From: Bacillus velezensis
GTDB lineage: Bacteria; Bacillota; Bacilli; Bacillales; Bacillaceae
NCBI RefSeq assembly: GCF_001461825.1
Contig: NZ_LLZC01000012.1
Span: 248,001 to 312,000, forward strand
Reading direction: 5' to 3'
DNA: 64,000 bases
A program made the translations under genes and the position numbers. The notes beneath the pieces were generated by a model, which made no database searches, was not told the DNA's origin, and worked only from the letters and a program-made list of their open reading frames with translations. How positions within the stretch are numbered: the first letter of the stretch is position 1; the number at the start of each line of letters is the position of its first letter. Shown piece by piece: positions 21,060 through 31,910 of this stretch.

Positions 21060-22322
21060 ATGTTTAAATTCAACGAGGAAAAAGGACAATTGAAATGCTC
21101 GTTCTGCGGAAAAACGCAAGATCAGGTTCGTAAGCTGGTTGCAGGACCGGGTGTATATATATGCGACGAATGTATCGAGCTCTGTACAGAAATCGTAGAG
21201 GAAGAGCTTGGTACGGAAGAAGAAGTCGAATTTAAAGACGTTCCGAAGCCGCAGGAAATCCGTGAGATTCTGAATGAATATGTCATCGGACAGGATCAGG
21301 CGAAGAAATCACTTGCGGTTGCGGTATACAACCATTACAAACGCATCAATTCCAACAGTAAAGTGGATGATGTCGAGCTTTCTAAAAGTAATATTTCTTT
21401 AATCGGGCCGACTGGAAGCGGGAAAACACTTCTTGCCCAGACGCTTGCGCGTATTCTGAACGTGCCGTTTGCGATCGCGGACGCTACATCTCTGACTGAA
21501 GCCGGATATGTCGGTGAGGACGTAGAGAACATCCTCCTCAAGCTGATTCAGGCAGCAGACTATGATGTGGAAAAAGCAGAAAAAGGCATTATTTATATCG
21601 ATGAAATCGATAAAGTAGCGCGAAAATCTGAAAATCCGTCCATTACACGCGACGTATCAGGCGAAGGCGTTCAGCAGGCGCTGCTGAAAATTCTTGAAGG
21701 AACGGTTGCAAGCGTGCCGCCTCAAGGAGGACGCAAACATCCTCATCAGGAATTCATCCAGATCGATACGACGAACATTCTGTTCATTTGCGGCGGTGCA
21801 TTTGACGGCATTGAACAAATCATCAAACGCCGTCTCGGACAAAAAGTCATCGGCTTCGGCTCAGATAATAAAGCGGCAGACCTGGAAAAAGAAGAACTGC
21901 TTTCTAAAGTTCTTCCGGAAGACTTGCTCCGTTTCGGGCTGATTCCTGAATTCATCGGCCGTCTTCCTGTCATTGCAAGCCTTGAGCAGCTTGACGAAAC
22001 GGCACTGGTTGAAATTCTGACTAAACCGAAAAACGCACTCGTCAAACAATACAAGAAAATGTTAGAACTTGATGATGTCGAGCTTGAATTTGAAGACGAG
22101 GCATTATCTGAAATTGCGAAAAAAGCGATCGAGCGTAAAACAGGCGCACGCGGCCTGCGTTCTATCATTGAAGGCATCATGCTTGACGTCATGTTTGATC
22201 TGCCGTCCCGCGATGATATTGAAAAATGTGTCATTACCGGAGCGACAGTCGCAGACGGTGAAGCACCGCGTCTTGTATTAAAAGACGGCACAGTTGTCGG
22301 CCAAGATAAAACATCAGCATAA
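21060..22322 (+). CDS. clpX: ATP-dependent Clp protease ATP-binding subunit ClpX
   Basis: AAA+ unfoldase that feeds substrates to ClpP. 420 residues. N-terminal zinc-binding domain with CSFC and CDEC pairs, Walker A GPTGSGKT, Walker B with DEIDK, the pore loop GYVGED, and the ClpP-docking IGF loop (KVIGFGSDN). ATG 21060 follows AAGGGGTGA; an upstream in-frame ATG at 20964 overlaps the promoter and is rejected. Monocistronic. Confidence 0.97.
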
Positions 22323-22327
22323 CATGA

Positions 22328-22366
22328 CAAAACCTCCTGACCCGAATTGATCAGGAGGTTTTTTTC
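22328..22366 (+). terminator. Terminator after clpX
   Basis: A perfect 11-bp stem (AAACCTCCTGA / TCAGGAGGTTT) followed by T7. Confidence 0.92.
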
Positions 22367-22388
22367 TTGTCCTGACCCTTCTGAAAAT

Positions 22389-22418
22389 GTTTATTCCGGG
22401 CTTTGCTGGGAGATACTA
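22389..22418 (+). promoter_or_regulatory. Sigma-F type promoter of lonB
   Basis: -10 GGAGATACTA (22409-22418) fits the sigma-F consensus GGNNANAHTR at every defined position; -35 GTTTA lies exactly 15 bp upstream and matches four of five bases of GYATA. B. subtilis lonB is expressed in the forespore under sigma-F. Confidence 0.65.
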
Positions 22419-22471
22419 GCGGACAGAGGAATGAATTGGATACATAAATCGTTTTTTCAGGAGGGACCAGC

Positions 22472-24130
22472 ATGAGTTGGACAGGGATCGCATTATTTGT
22501 ACAGCTGTTTTTCGGGATAGTCATCGGATTATACTTTTGGAATCTGCTCAAAAACCAGCGTACACAAAAAGTGACGATAGATAAAGAATCAAAAAAAGAA
22601 ATGGAACAGCTGCGCAAAATGCGCGCCATCAGTTTATCAGAACCTTTATCAGAAAAGGTGCGGCCGAAAAGCTTTCAAGACATTGTCGGCCAGGAAGACG
22701 GAATTAAAGCGTTAAAAGCAGCACTTTGCGGACCGAACCCGCAGCACGTCATTATTTACGGTCCTCCGGGAGTCGGTAAAACGGCTGCGGCGCGGCTGGT
22801 ATTGGAAGAAGCGAAAAAACATAAACAGTCACCGTTTCAAAAGCAGGCTGTATTTGTTGAACTTGATGCGACGACCGCGCGGTTTGATGAACGGGGGATT
22901 GCCGATCCGCTTATCGGTTCAGTGCATGATCCGATTTATCAGGGAGCGGGAGCGATGGGCCAAGCAGGCATTCCGCAGCCGAAACAGGGGGCTGTGACCC
23001 ATGCTCACGGCGGGGTATTGTTTATTGATGAAATCGGCGAGCTTCATCCGATTCAGATGAATAAAATGCTGAAGGTGCTTGAAGATCGAAAAGTATTTTT
23101 AGACAGTGCGTATTACAGTGAAGAAAATACGCAAATACCGAATCACATTCATGATATTTTTCAAAATGGGCTTCCGGCAGATTTCCGTTTGATCGGAGCG
23201 ACAACGAGAATGCCGAATGAAATTCCGCCGGCCATCCGTTCGCGCTGTCTTGAAGTATTTTTCCGCGAGCTGGAAAAGGATGAACTTAAAATCGTTGCGA
23301 AAAAAGCAGCCGACAAAATTCAGAAAGAGATTTCTGACGAAGCTCTCAGTGTGCTGACCGCATATACGAGAAACGGACGTGAAGCCGTCAATATGATCCA
23401 GATCGCCGCCGGCATGGCGGTGACTGAGGACAGACAAGAAATTACGACAGAAGATATAGAATGGGTTGTTCATTCCAGTCAGCTTACACCTAAAAATGAG
23501 CAGAAAATCGCCGATGAACCGCAAGTCGGCATCGTGAACGGACTTGCTGTCTACGGGCCGAACAGCGGCGCATTGCTGGAAATTGAAGTGAATGTCACAC
23601 CTGCGCAGGACAAAGGAAGCCTGAATATCACGGGAATTGCAGAGGAAGAAAGCATCGGCAGCCAATCGAAGTCGATCCGCCGCAAAAGCATGGCGAAGGG
23701 ATCTGTGGAAAATGTTCTGACGGTTCTGCGCACAATGGGCATCAAACCTTCAGACTATGACATTCACGTCAATTTTCCGGGCGGAGGCCCGATTGACGGA
23801 CCTTCAGCAGGTATCGCGATGGCCGCGGGGATTTTTTCCGCGATTCACCGCATCCCGATCGACCATACGGTGGCGATGACGGGAGAAATCAGCCTGACGG
23901 GGCTTGTCAAACCGATCGGCGGCGTCATTCCGAAAATTAAAGCCGCAAAACAGGCCGGAGCAAAAACGGTCATTATCCCATATGAAAATCAGCAGTCCAT
24001 TCTGAAACGAATAGACGGAATCACCATTAAAGCGGTAAAAACGTTCCAGGAAGTGCTTGACGTCATATTGGTTGACCCTCCTTCAGAACAAAAACCGTTT
24101 GATATCCAAATGAATAAAGAATCCGTATAA
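22472..24130 (+). CDS. lonB: Forespore ATP-dependent Lon-like protease LonB
   Basis: AAA+ serine protease made in the forespore. 552 residues, as in B. subtilis. N-terminal membrane anchor (about 5-25, GIALFVQLFFGIVIGLYFW), Walker A GPPGVGKT, Walker B FIDEIG, and a C-terminal Lon protease domain with the catalytic Ser in DGPSAG (Ser445). Lacks the long Lon N-terminal substrate domain, which distinguishes it from LonA. Strong GGAGGG Shine-Dalgarno sequence. Confidence 0.95.
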   Translation: MSWTGIALFVQLFFGIVIGLYFWNLLKNQRTQKVTIDKESKKEMEQLRKMRAISLSEPLSEKVRPKSFQDIVGQEDGIKALKAALCGPNPQHVIIYGPPGVGKTAAARLVLEEAKKHKQSPFQKQAVFVELDATTARFDERGIADPLIGSVHDPIYQGAGAMGQAGIPQPKQGAVTHAHGGVLFIDEIGELHPIQMNKMLKVLEDRKVFLDSAYYSEENTQIPNHIHDIFQNGLPADFRLIGATTRMPNEIPPAIRSRCLEVFFRELEKDELKIVAKKAADKIQKEISDEALSVLTAYTRNGREAVNMIQIAAGMAVTEDRQEITTEDIEWVVHSSQLTPKNEQKIADEPQVGIVNGLAVYGPNSGALLEIEVNVTPAQDKGSLNITGIAEEESIGSQSKSIRRKSMAKGSVENVLTVLRTMGIKPSDYDIHVNFPGGGPIDGPSAGIAMAAGIFSAIHRIPIDHTVAMTGEISLTGLVKPIGGVIPKIKAAKQAGAKTVIIPYENQQSILKRIDGITIKAVKTFQEVLDVILVDPPSEQKPFDIQMNKESV

Positions 24131-24157
24131 ACCCCATTTTTATAATGGGGTTTTTTT
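24130..24157 (+). terminator. Terminator after lonB
   Basis: AACCCCATT and AATGGGGTT arms followed by T7. Confidence 0.88.
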
Positions 24158-24264
24158 ATGGAGGACATCTTTTCCTTTTTCAGAACAGAAAGAAAGGGTA
24201 TACTACGAAGAGACTGTTTTATATACAGGGCAGGCGGATAAGCCGATTTTGCCCGATCCCGGAA

Positions 24265-24295
24265 TTGTACAACGATGAAAAAGTTGTATTATAAT
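24265..24295 (+). promoter_or_regulatory. Promoter of lonA with an embedded inverted repeat
   Basis: TATAAT (24290-24295) with TTGTAC (24265-24270) 19 bp upstream, a long spacer. TACAAC (24268-24273) and GTTGTA (24283-24288) form a perfect inverted repeat in that spacer, a possible operator. Confidence 0.5.
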
Positions 24296-24328
24296 GGTTC
24301 ATACTAAAGTCACGGAGGTGTCAGTCAC

Positions 24329-26653
24329 ATGGCAGAAGATACAAAACGCAGCATCCCGCTCCTCCCTTTAAGAGGCTTATTGGTATACCCGACAATGGTT
24401 TTACATTTAGATGTAGGCCGTGACAAGTCGGTTCAGGCTCTTGAACAGGCAATGATGCATGATCATATGATTTTTTTAGCCACTCAGCAGGATATTTCGA
24501 TAGACGAACCGGGTGAAGAGGATATTTTCGCCGTCGGCACTTATACAAAAATTAAACAGATGCTGAAGCTGCCCAACGGTACGATCAGAGTGCTTGTAGA
24601 AGGAATTCAGCGGGCGCAGATTCTTGAATACGCCGAGCTCGAAGATTATACTTCGGTCGATATACAGCTGATGCATGAGGATGATTCAAAAGACGTGGAA
24701 GACGAAGCGCTTATGCGGACGCTGCTGGACCATTTTGACCAGTACATAAAAATTTCTAAAAAAATCTCCGCAGAAACGTATGCGGCTGTGACTGATATTG
24801 AAGAGCCCGGCAGAATGGCGGATATCGTCGCTTCTCATCTCCCGCTGAAATTAAAGGACAAGCAGGACATTTTAGAAACGGCGGATATTAAAGAACGTCT
24901 GAATAAGGTCATCCGTTCCATTCATAATGAAAAAGAAGTGCTGGAGATTGAGAAAAAAATCGGTCAGCGCGTCAAACGTTCGATGGAACGCACTCAAAAG
25001 GAATACTACTTGCGTGAACAGATGAAAGCCATTCAGAAGGAGCTTGGCGACAAAGAAGGAAAAACCGGCGAAGTTCAGTCGCTCACGGAAAAGATAGAAG
25101 AAGCAGGCATGCCTGAGCGTGTCAAAGAAACGGCGCTTAAGGAATTAAGCCGTTACGAAAAAGTGCCGTCAAGCTCAGCGGAAAGCTCTGTTATCCGCAA
25201 CTATATTGACTGGCTCATCGCCCTTCCGTGGTCGGATGAAACAGAAGATAAACTTGACATTAAAAAAGCCGGGGAAATCTTAGATAAAGAGCATCACGGC
25301 TTAGAGAAAGTGAAAGAGCGGATTTTGGAGTATTTGGCCGTGAAACAGCTGACGAAAACGCTGAAAGGGCCGATTCTTTGTCTGGCCGGACCTCCAGGAG
25401 TCGGTAAAACATCTCTTGCAAAATCAATCAGTACGAGCATGGGGCGCCGTTTTGTGAGAATTTCACTGGGCGGAGTGCGCGATGAGTCTGAAATCCGCGG
25501 GCACCGGCGTACATACGTCGGAGCGATGCCGGGCCGTATTATACAGGGGATGAAAAAAGCCGGTAAACAAAATCCCGTCTTTCTCCTGGATGAGATCGAC
25601 AAAATGTCGTCTGATTTCAGAGGCGATCCGTCTTCGGCGATGCTTGAGGTGCTGGATCCGGAACAAAACAGCACATTCAGCGACCACTATATTGAAGAGA
25701 CGTTCGATTTATCGAAAGTGCTGTTTATCGCGACTGCGAATAACCTTGCTTCCATACCGGGACCTCTCAGAGACAGAATGGAGATTATCAGCCTGTCAGG
25801 CTACACTGAAAACGAAAAGCTGGAAATCGTGAAGGACCACCTGCTTCCGAAACAAATCAAAGAGCACGGGCTCACAAAGAGCAACCTGCAGATTCGGGAC
25901 CAGGCGATTACGGACATCATCCGCTACTATACGAGGGAAGCCGGCGTGAGAACGCTTGAACGCCAGATTGCCGCCATTTGCCGAAAGGCTGCGAAAGCCA
26001 TTGTGTCTGAGGAGAGAAAACGCATTACCGTTACAGAGAAAAATCTGGCCGACTATCTCGGAAAACGGATATTCAGATACGGACAGGCGGAAACCGAAGA
26101 TCAAATCGGGGTTGTCACGGGGCTCGCGTATACGACGGTCGGCGGAGATACGCTGTCAATCGAAGTGTCATTGTCACCGGGAAAAGGAAAGCTGATTCTG
26201 ACCGGGAAGCTTGGAGATGTCATGCGGGAATCAGCGCAGGCCGCTTTCAGTTATGTCCGCTCGAAAGCGGAACAGTTCGGAATCGACCCGAAATTCCATG
26301 AGAAGTATGACATTCATATTCATGTCCCTGAAGGAGCGGTGCCGAAAGACGGCCCTTCTGCCGGAATTACGATGGCCACGGCGCTCGTTTCAGCATTAAC
26401 GGACCGTGCGGTAAAACGCGAAGTCGGTATGACGGGAGAAATCACGCTGCGGGGCCGCGTGCTTCCGATCGGCGGACTGAAAGAAAAGGCGCTCGGCGCG
26501 CACAGAGCGGGCCTGACTACTATTATTGCGCCTAAAGATAACGAAAAAGATATAGAGGATATTCCAGAAAGCGTCAGAGAGGGACTGAAGTTTATATTCG
26601 TTTCTCACCTGGATGACGTTTTGGAACATGCCTTAGTAGGAGAGAAGAAATGA
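24329..26653 (+). CDS. lonA: ATP-dependent protease La (LonA)
   Basis: Main Lon protease for damaged and regulatory proteins. 774 residues, as in B. subtilis. N-terminal LON substrate domain (about 8-205), coiled linker, AAA+ module with GPPGVGKT and FLLDEIDK, and the protease domain with catalytic Ser677 in KDGPSAG. ATG follows GGAGGTG. The stop overlaps the ysxC start in ATGA, so the two are probably co-translated. Confidence 0.97.
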   Translation: MAEDTKRSIPLLPLRGLLVYPTMVLHLDVGRDKSVQALEQAMMHDHMIFLATQQDISIDEPGEEDIFAVGTYTKIKQMLKLPNGTIRVLVEGIQRAQILEYAELEDYTSVDIQLMHEDDSKDVEDEALMRTLLDHFDQYIKISKKISAETYAAVTDIEEPGRMADIVASHLPLKLKDKQDILETADIKERLNKVIRSIHNEKEVLEIEKKIGQRVKRSMERTQKEYYLREQMKAIQKELGDKEGKTGEVQSLTEKIEEAGMPERVKETALKELSRYEKVPSSSAESSVIRNYIDWLIALPWSDETEDKLDIKKAGEILDKEHHGLEKVKERILEYLAVKQLTKTLKGPILCLAGPPGVGKTSLAKSISTSMGRRFVRISLGGVRDESEIRGHRRTYVGAMPGRIIQGMKKAGKQNPVFLLDEIDKMSSDFRGDPSSAMLEVLDPEQNSTFSDHYIEETFDLSKVLFIATANNLASIPGPLRDRMEIISLSGYTENEKLEIVKDHLLPKQIKEHGLTKSNLQIRDQAITDIIRYYTREAGVRTLERQIAAICRKAAKAIVSEERKRITVTEKNLADYLGKRIFRYGQAETEDQIGVVTGLAYTTVGGDTLSIEVSLSPGKGKLILTGKLGDVMRESAQAAFSYVRSKAEQFGIDPKFHEKYDIHIHVPEGAVPKDGPSAGITMATALVSALTDRAVKREVGMTGEITLRGRVLPIGGLKEKALGAHRAGLTTIIAPKDNEKDIEDIPESVREGLKFIFVSHLDDVLEHALVGEKK

Positions 26654-27237
26654 AAGTCACAAAGTCAGAAATCGTGATCAGCGCGGTCAAACCCGAACAG
26701 TACCCTGATAGGGGGCTTCCGGAAATCGCGCTGGCGGGAAGATCAAATGTAGGAAAGTCATCTTTTATCAATTCATTAATCAATCGGAAAAACTTGGCCA
26801 GAACGTCATCAAAACCGGGGAAAACACAGACCTTAAACTTTTACATCATCAATGATGAATTGCATTTTGTCGACGTTCCCGGGTACGGATTTGCGAAAGT
26901 TTCCAAAAGCGAGCGGGAAGCATGGGGGAGAATGATTGAAACCTATATGACGACCCGCGAAGAGCTGAAAGCCTGCGTGCAGATTGTCGACCTCAGGCAT
27001 GCGCCGTCTGCTGAAGACGTGAACATGTATGAATTCCTGAAGTATTACGGCATTCCTGTCATCGTTATCGCGACAAAAGCGGATAAGATTCCAAAAGGAA
27101 AATGGGACAAGCACTTAAAGGTTGTCAAACAGACGCTTGATATGGATCCTGAAGATGAGCTGATTTTATTTTCCTCTGAAACGAAAAAAGGCAAAGATGA
27201 AGCCTGGGGAGCCATTAAAAAAATGATCAGCCGGTAA
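26650..27237 (+). CDS. ysxC: Ribosome-assembly GTPase YsxC (EngB/YihA family)
   Basis: Essential GTPase for late 50S subunit assembly in B. subtilis. 195 residues: G1 [11 protein letters not shown]2 with conserved Thr in GKTQTLNF, G3 DVPGYG, G4 TKADK. Overlaps lonA by 4 bp. Followed by a strong bidirectional terminator. Confidence 0.95.
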   Translation: MKVTKSEIVISAVKPEQYPDRGLPEIALAGRSNVGKSSFINSLINRKNLARTSSKPGKTQTLNFYIINDELHFVDVPGYGFAKVSKSEREAWGRMIETYMTTREELKACVQIVDLRHAPSAEDVNMYEFLKYYGIPVIVIATKADKIPKGKWDKHLKVVKQTLDMDPEDELILFSSETKKGKDEAWGAIKKMISR

Positions 27238-27240
27238 TGA

Positions 27241-27271
27241 AAAACCCAAAACGCAGTGCGTTTTGGGTTTT
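27241..27271. terminator. Bidirectional terminator between ysxC and ysxD
   Basis: A perfect 15-bp inverted repeat (AAAACCCAAAACGCA and its complement) with a single central base. It serves both convergent genes and overlaps the ysxD stop codon. Confidence 0.9.
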
Positions 27272-27761
27272 ATCGTATAGTTTTGTTCCGCTTGATAAAC
27301 AATAATAAAAGGCTGATTCCGATGAAAACATACGGCCAGTATGTTTTGAAGTGTTCCGTCGGAATATGGACGGACTCCAGCCATGCCGTAATTTGTTTAA
27401 AGAAGTATAAAAAGAGGGAAAAACCAATCATGGCAACCGCTTCGTATACATATTCTTTTCTGGCTGCCGCAAATAAGGAGAATCCGAAGACGAAGAGAAT
27501 CATTTCAAAATCTCCCGGCCACCATGAGAGCTCAGGTTTGGCGAAAAAGTGTAAACCTATGCCGAAAAGAAGCATGCCGATCAGGACGTGAGGCCCGGCC
27601 GCTTCCTTTTTGCCCTGATACAAGAGCACGGCGCCCAAGAGCATAAGGAGCACCGGCCATTCCCCCTGATTCGCAAACAGGTGAACCTGTCCGCTCTGAA
27701 GCCATGCGAATAATGAAGCGGCAAGCATAAGTCCCGGTAATAAAATTGATGTTTTTTTCAT
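27270..27761 (-). CDS. ysxD: Integral membrane protein YsxD
   Basis: 163-residue hydrophobic protein with about five membrane segments and a basic C-terminal tail (FIKRNKTIR). Position between ysxC and hemA matches ysxD of B. subtilis; function unknown. Start chosen at ATG 27761 (MKKTSILL) behind AGGTGA; the frame continues upstream into the hemA control region, where no ribosome-binding site exists. Confidence 0.8.
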   Translation of the reverse strand: MKKTSILLPGLMLAASLFAWLQSGQVHLFANQGEWPVLLMLLGAVLLYQGKKEAAGPHVLIGMLLFGIGLHFFAKPELSWWPGDFEMILFVFGFSLFAAARKEYVYEAVAMIGFSLFLYFFKQITAWLESVHIPTEHFKTYWPYVFIGISLLLLFIKRNKTIR

Positions 27762-27876
27762 CCTGTCACCTACCCGCAGTAAAGGATTTTTAGTATGATG
27801 ATTAAGTGGAAACGAGCTTTTTATACTATAGCATAACATTTTTGAAATCTGTTCACATTTTCCCGAAGAAACTATG

Positions 27877-27921
27877 TTATAATTATTATAAATAATAAAT
27901 TCTATGTTAGAATAATTATAA
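27877..27921 (+). promoter_or_regulatory. Two PerR boxes over the hemA promoter
   Basis: TTATAATTATTATAA (27877-27891) is a perfect PerR box (TTATAATNATTATAA). TTAGAATAATTATAA (27907-27921), 30 bp on, has one mismatch. The first contains an extended -10 (TGT-TATAAT, 27875-27883), so PerR binding would block RNA polymerase. PerR control of hemA, with derepression by peroxide, is known in B. subtilis. Confidence 0.85.
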
Positions 27922-27954
27922 ATAAATTGCGATGTACGGGGGTGCATGAAAGCG

Positions 27955-29322
27955 ATGCATATTCTTGTTGTGGGAGTAGATTATAAATCCGCCCCTATTG
28001 AAATACGCGAAAAAATAAGTTTTCAGCCGGATGAGCTTGCAGAAGCGATGCTCCGTTTAAAAGAAGAAAAAAGCGTTCTTGAAAACATTATCGTGTCAAC
28101 CTGCAACCGCACCGAAATATATGCGGTGGTCGACCAGCTTCATACCGGCCGTTATTATATAAAGACATTTTTATCCGAATGGTTCTCGCTGCCGAAAGAA
28201 GAGCTGTCTCCGTTTCTGAAATTTTATGAGAGCGACGCGGCGATCGAGCATTTATTCCGTGTGGCGTGCGGCTTGGATTCCATGGTCATCGGAGAAACGC
28301 AAATACTCGGCCAGGTCCGCTCGAGCTTTAAAACGGCGCAGGCAGAAAAGACGATCGGCACCATTTTCAATGAGCTGTTTAAACAGGCGGTGACCGTCGG
28401 CAAACGCACGCATGCCGAAACCGATATCGGCGCCAATGCCGTTTCCGTCAGTTACGCCGCCGTTGAACTCGCGAAAAAAATCTTCGGCTCATTGTCAAAT
28501 AAGCACATTTTGATTCTCGGTGCGGGAAAAATGGGCGAGCTCGCCGCAGAAAACCTGCACGGTCAGGGCATCGGCAAAGTAACGGTCATCAACAGAACGT
28601 TTTTGAAGGCAAAAGCGCTTGCTGACCGTTTCTCCGGAGAAGCGCGCAGCTTAAACCAGCTTGAACATGCACTTGCTGAAGCTGATATTTTAATCAGTTC
28701 GACAGGCGCAAGTGATTTCGTCGTGTCCAAAGAAATGATGGAGAGAGCGGGCAGACAGCGGAAAGGCCGTCCGTTATTTATGGTGGATATCGCTGTGCCG
28801 CGAGACCTCGATCCGGCGCTTAACGATCTTGAAGGTGTTTTTCTGTACGATATTGATGACCTTGAAGGAATCGTTGAAGCTAACTTACAAGAACGCCGTG
28901 AAACCGCTGAAAAAGTCGAGCTGTTTATTGAAGCGGCAATTGTTGAGTTTAAGCAGTGGCTTAATACGCTCGGCGTCGTGCCGGTCATTTCGGCGCTGCG
29001 TGAAAAGGCGCTGTCCATCCAGTCCGATACGATGCAGAGCATTGAGCGCAAGCTGCCTCATCTGACGGTAAGAGAGAAAAAACTTCTCAGCAAACATACG
29101 AAAAGCATCATTAACCAAATGCTGCGCGATCCGATTCTGAAAGCGAAAGAGCTTGCGGCTGAAGCGGATTCAGATGAAAAGCTGAAGCTGTTTATGCAGA
29201 TATTCGATATTGAGGAAGAGGCCGGCCGCCAGCTGGACAAAAGCCTGGATAACCGCCAGACGGTTCATTCGTTTCAAAAGGCAGAAGCAAAAACGGGCTT
29301 ACGTCCGCTTGTAAGTGAGTGA
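27955..29322 (+). CDS. hemA: Glutamyl-tRNA reductase
   Basis: First committed step of heme synthesis: NADPH reduction of glutamyl-tRNA to glutamate-1-semialdehyde. 455 residues from ATG 27955, as in B. subtilis. Catalytic Cys50 in STCNRTEIY, Rossmann motif [11 protein letters not shown] (about 185-200) and a C-terminal dimerisation helix. An ATG three codons earlier (27946) is too close to the GGGGGTG Shine-Dalgarno sequence. First gene of hemAXCDBL. Confidence 0.96.
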   Translation: MHILVVGVDYKSAPIEIREKISFQPDELAEAMLRLKEEKSVLENIIVSTCNRTEIYAVVDQLHTGRYYIKTFLSEWFSLPKEELSPFLKFYESDAAIEHLFRVACGLDSMVIGETQILGQVRSSFKTAQAEKTIGTIFNELFKQAVTVGKRTHAETDIGANAVSVSYAAVELAKKIFGSLSNKHILILGAGKMGELAAENLHGQGIGKVTVINRTFLKAKALADRFSGEARSLNQLEHALAEADILISSTGASDFVVSKEMMERAGRQRKGRPLFMVDIAVPRDLDPALNDLEGVFLYDIDDLEGIVEANLQERRETAEKVELFIEAAIVEFKQWLNTLGVVPVISALREKALSIQSDTMQSIERKLPHLTVREKKLLSKHTKSIINQMLRDPILKAKELAAEADSDEKLKLFMQIFDIEEEAGRQLDKSLDNRQTVHSFQKAEAKTGLRPLVSE

Positions 29323-29329
29323 GGGCTGT

Positions 29330-30160
29330 ATGATTGATACAGCAATGGCAAGACTTAATGAAGCGACAATTGTTATTTATGCAGTAAGCGTCCTTTTTTA
29401 CTTTATAGATTTTCTTCAACACAACCGGAAGGCTGGGAAAATGGCCTTCTGGTTGCTTTCTATTGTCTGGACTCTGCAAACCGTCTATCTTTCTTATTTC
29501 ATGTGGCAGACGGGCAGATTTCCGGTCTTGAATATTACAGAGGCCCTTTACTTTTATGCGTGGGTGCTTGTCACGCTCTCACTTGTGGTCACGCAGATTC
29601 TGCGCGTTGATTTTATCGTATTTTTCACGAATGTCATCGGTTTCTCGATGATTGCGATCCATACGTTTTCACCGACGGATCAGCATTCGGCCGCTTTTTC
29701 CGGCCAGCTGGTCTCAGAGCTTTTGGTCATTCATATTACAATGGCGATTCTGTCTTACGGCGCTTTTTCCCTTTCTTTTGTCTTTTCGCTTCTTTATCAG
29801 TTTCAATATTCTTTATTAAAGAAGAAAAAGTGGGGAAAATGGCTGTTGAGAATTGAAGATTTGTCAAAACTTGATTATATGGCTTACGTTTTAAATGTCA
29901 TCGGGGTTCCGATGCTGCTGTTGAGCCTGATATTAGGCGTGATCTGGGCGTATGTGTCGCTGGAAACGCTGTACTGGTTTGATTCAAAAGTGCTCGGTTC
30001 GTTTATTGTGCTGCTTTTATACAGCTACTATTTATATATCAGAATGATTAAGGAACTGCAGGGAAAAGTGGCGGCGTTATGGAATTCAGCATGTTTTCTC
30101 GTGCTGATGATTAATTACTTCCTGCTCGGAAGCCTGTCGCAATTCCATTGGTTCAGTTAA
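29330..30160 (+). CDS. hemX: HemX membrane protein, modulator of HemA level
   Basis: 276-residue polytopic protein (about eight membrane segments) of the cytochrome c assembly (CcsA-like) family. In B. subtilis HemX lowers the amount of HemA protein. Start ATG 29330 (MIDTAMARL) behind GAGGG, as in B. subtilis; an in-frame GTG at 29315 is less likely. Confidence 0.93.
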   Translation: MIDTAMARLNEATIVIYAVSVLFYFIDFLQHNRKAGKMAFWLLSIVWTLQTVYLSYFMWQTGRFPVLNITEALYFYAWVLVTLSLVVTQILRVDFIVFFTNVIGFSMIAIHTFSPTDQHSAAFSGQLVSELLVIHITMAILSYGAFSLSFVFSLLYQFQYSLLKKKKWGKWLLRIEDLSKLDYMAYVLNVIGVPMLLLSLILGVIWAYVSLETLYWFDSKVLGSFIVLLLYSYYLYIRMIKELQGKVAALWNSACFLVLMINYFLLGSLSQFHWFS

Positions 30161-30194
30161 CGCACGCGCCCAAACAGATTCGGGAGGAAAGAAA

Positions 30195-31136
30195 ATGAGA
30201 ACGATTAAGGTAGGTTCCAGACGGAGCAAACTGGCTATGACCCAGACAAAATGGGTGATTAACAAACTGAAGGAATTGAACCCTTCCTATAACTTTGAAA
30301 TCCGGGAGATTGTCACAAAAGGCGACCGCATCCTTGATGTTACACTGTCAAAAGTGGGCGGCAAAGGTTTGTTTGTCAAAGAGATTGAACAGGCGCTGCT
30401 GCATCAGGAGATTGATATGGCGGTTCACAGCATGAAAGACATGCCCGCCGTTTTGCCTGAGGGTCTTGTCATAGGCTGCATACCGAAACGTGAGGATCCG
30501 CGTGATGCGCTGATTTCAAAGGGGCATCAAAAGCTGGACGGCATAAAAGAAGGGGGCATCATCGGCACCAGCAGTTTAAGAAGAAGCGCCCAGATTCTTG
30601 CTGAACGCCCTGATCTTACAATTAAGTGGATCAGAGGCAATATCGATACGAGACTTCAAAAGCTTGAAACGGAAGATTACGATGCTATTATTTTAGCGGC
30701 TGCGGGACTTTCGAGAATGGGCTGGAAAGATGATGTCGTATCTGAATTTCTCGAACCGGACCGCTGTCTGCCTGCGGTCGGCCAAGGCGCTCTTGCCATT
30801 GAATGCAGAGAGTCGGATGAGGAGCTTTTGAAGCTGTTTGCGCAATTTACCGATGAGTATACGCAGCGCACGGTGGCAGCCGAACGGGCTTTCTTACACG
30901 CGATGGAAGGCGGCTGCCAAGTGCCGATAGCCGGGTATGCGTCCGTCAATGACCGGGATGAGGTTGAATTGGTCGGTCTTGTCGCGTCTCCGGACGGAAA
31001 GACGATTTATAAAGAAACAGCGGCGGGACATGATCCGGAAGAAATCGGGAAACGCTGTGCGGCGATGATGTCTGAAAAAGGAGCCAAAGCATTAATCGAC
31101 AGCGTGAAACAGGAGCTCGATCAGGATGGCAAATGA
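30195..31136 (+). CDS. hemC: Porphobilinogen deaminase (hydroxymethylbilane synthase)
   Basis: Polymerises four porphobilinogens into hydroxymethylbilane on a dipyrromethane cofactor. 313 residues. RRSKLAMTQ near the N-terminus, the Arg-rich [10 protein letters not shown] segment, and the cofactor cysteine in [18 protein letters not shown] Shine-Dalgarno sequence; overlaps hemD by 11 bp. Confidence 0.96.
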   Translation: MRTIKVGSRRSKLAMTQTKWVINKLKELNPSYNFEIREIVTKGDRILDVTLSKVGGKGLFVKEIEQALLHQEIDMAVHSMKDMPAVLPEGLVIGCIPKREDPRDALISKGHQKLDGIKEGGIIGTSSLRRSAQILAERPDLTIKWIRGNIDTRLQKLETEDYDAIILAAAGLSRMGWKDDVVSEFLEPDRCLPAVGQGALAIECRESDEELLKLFAQFTDEYTQRTVAAERAFLHAMEGGCQVPIAGYASVNDRDEVELVGLVASPDGKTIYKETAAGHDPEEIGKRCAAMMSEKGAKALIDSVKQELDQDGK

Positions 31137-31905
31137 CCTTCCTTTACAAGGAAAGACCGTGCTTGTCACCCGGAACAAAAGACAGGCCGCACCGTTCCGA
31201 AAAAAAGTGGAGGCGCTCGGCGGAACGGCTGTTTCCGCTTCGCTGATCGCTTTTCAGGAAGCGCTCCCGGATGAATGTGCGGACAGTCTCCGGGAAGACC
31301 TTTCTGAGCCGGGATGGCTTGTGTTTACAAGCGTAAACGGTGTCCGGTTCTTTTTTTCCTATCTTGATCGGCACGGTCTTGCGCTTTCGGGACGGAAAAA
31401 AATCGCAGCCGTCGGTGAAAAGACTGCGCGCGCCCTGAAAGAGCGGGGAGCCCGGACGGATGCGATGCCTGACGAGTATGTGGCGGAATGTCTGGCTGAT
31501 ACTTTAAAACGGCACGCATCAGCTGCCGAACCCATTTCAGTGATAAAGGGCAATTTATCACGCGATGTCATAAAAGCGGAGCTTGAGCCGCTTGGCTATC
31601 AAATAAGGGAATGGGTGTTATACAATACCATTCAGGATGAAAAAGGCATGGACGAGCTGAGACGGGCTGCATCCCGCTCTCATTTTGATTTTATTACGTT
31701 TACCAGCTCATCGGCGGTGCATACGTTTATGCACGCGGTCGGAGACGGAGAAAAAGCGTGGGAAAACAGCGGTGCGAGCTATATCAGCATCGGCCCTTTG
31801 ACAGAGAAAGCGCTCTTGGAATACGGGATCTCATCCCATGTGCCTGACATCTATACGATTGAAGGCATGCTGGACGTCATGTGCAGCATGTCGGGAAAGG
31901 ATTGA
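31126..31905 (+). CDS. hemD: Uroporphyrinogen-III synthase
   Basis: Cyclises hydroxymethylbilane to uroporphyrinogen III. 259 residues, near the 262 of B. subtilis. The family is weakly conserved; TVLVTR at the start, [13 protein letters not shown] and [14 protein letters not shown] are typical. Start ATG lies within the hemC end. Confidence 0.92.
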   Translation: MANDLPLQGKTVLVTRNKRQAAPFRKKVEALGGTAVSASLIAFQEALPDECADSLREDLSEPGWLVFTSVNGVRFFFSYLDRHGLALSGRKKIAAVGEKTARALKERGARTDAMPDEYVAECLADTLKRHASAAEPISVIKGNLSRDVIKAELEPLGYQIREWVLYNTIQDEKGMDELRRAASRSHFDFITFTSSSAVHTFMHAVGDGEKAWENSGASYISIGPLTEKALLEYGISSHVPDIYTIEGMLDVMCSMSGKD

Positions 31906-31910
31906 TAATG

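Noticed and set aside
21746..22330. 194-codon minus-strand frame over clpX
   Set aside because: Antisense shadow of a highly conserved gene; Ser-rich composition and no start signals.
23099..23665. 188-codon minus-strand frame over lonB
   Set aside because: Antisense shadow; no ribosome-binding site.
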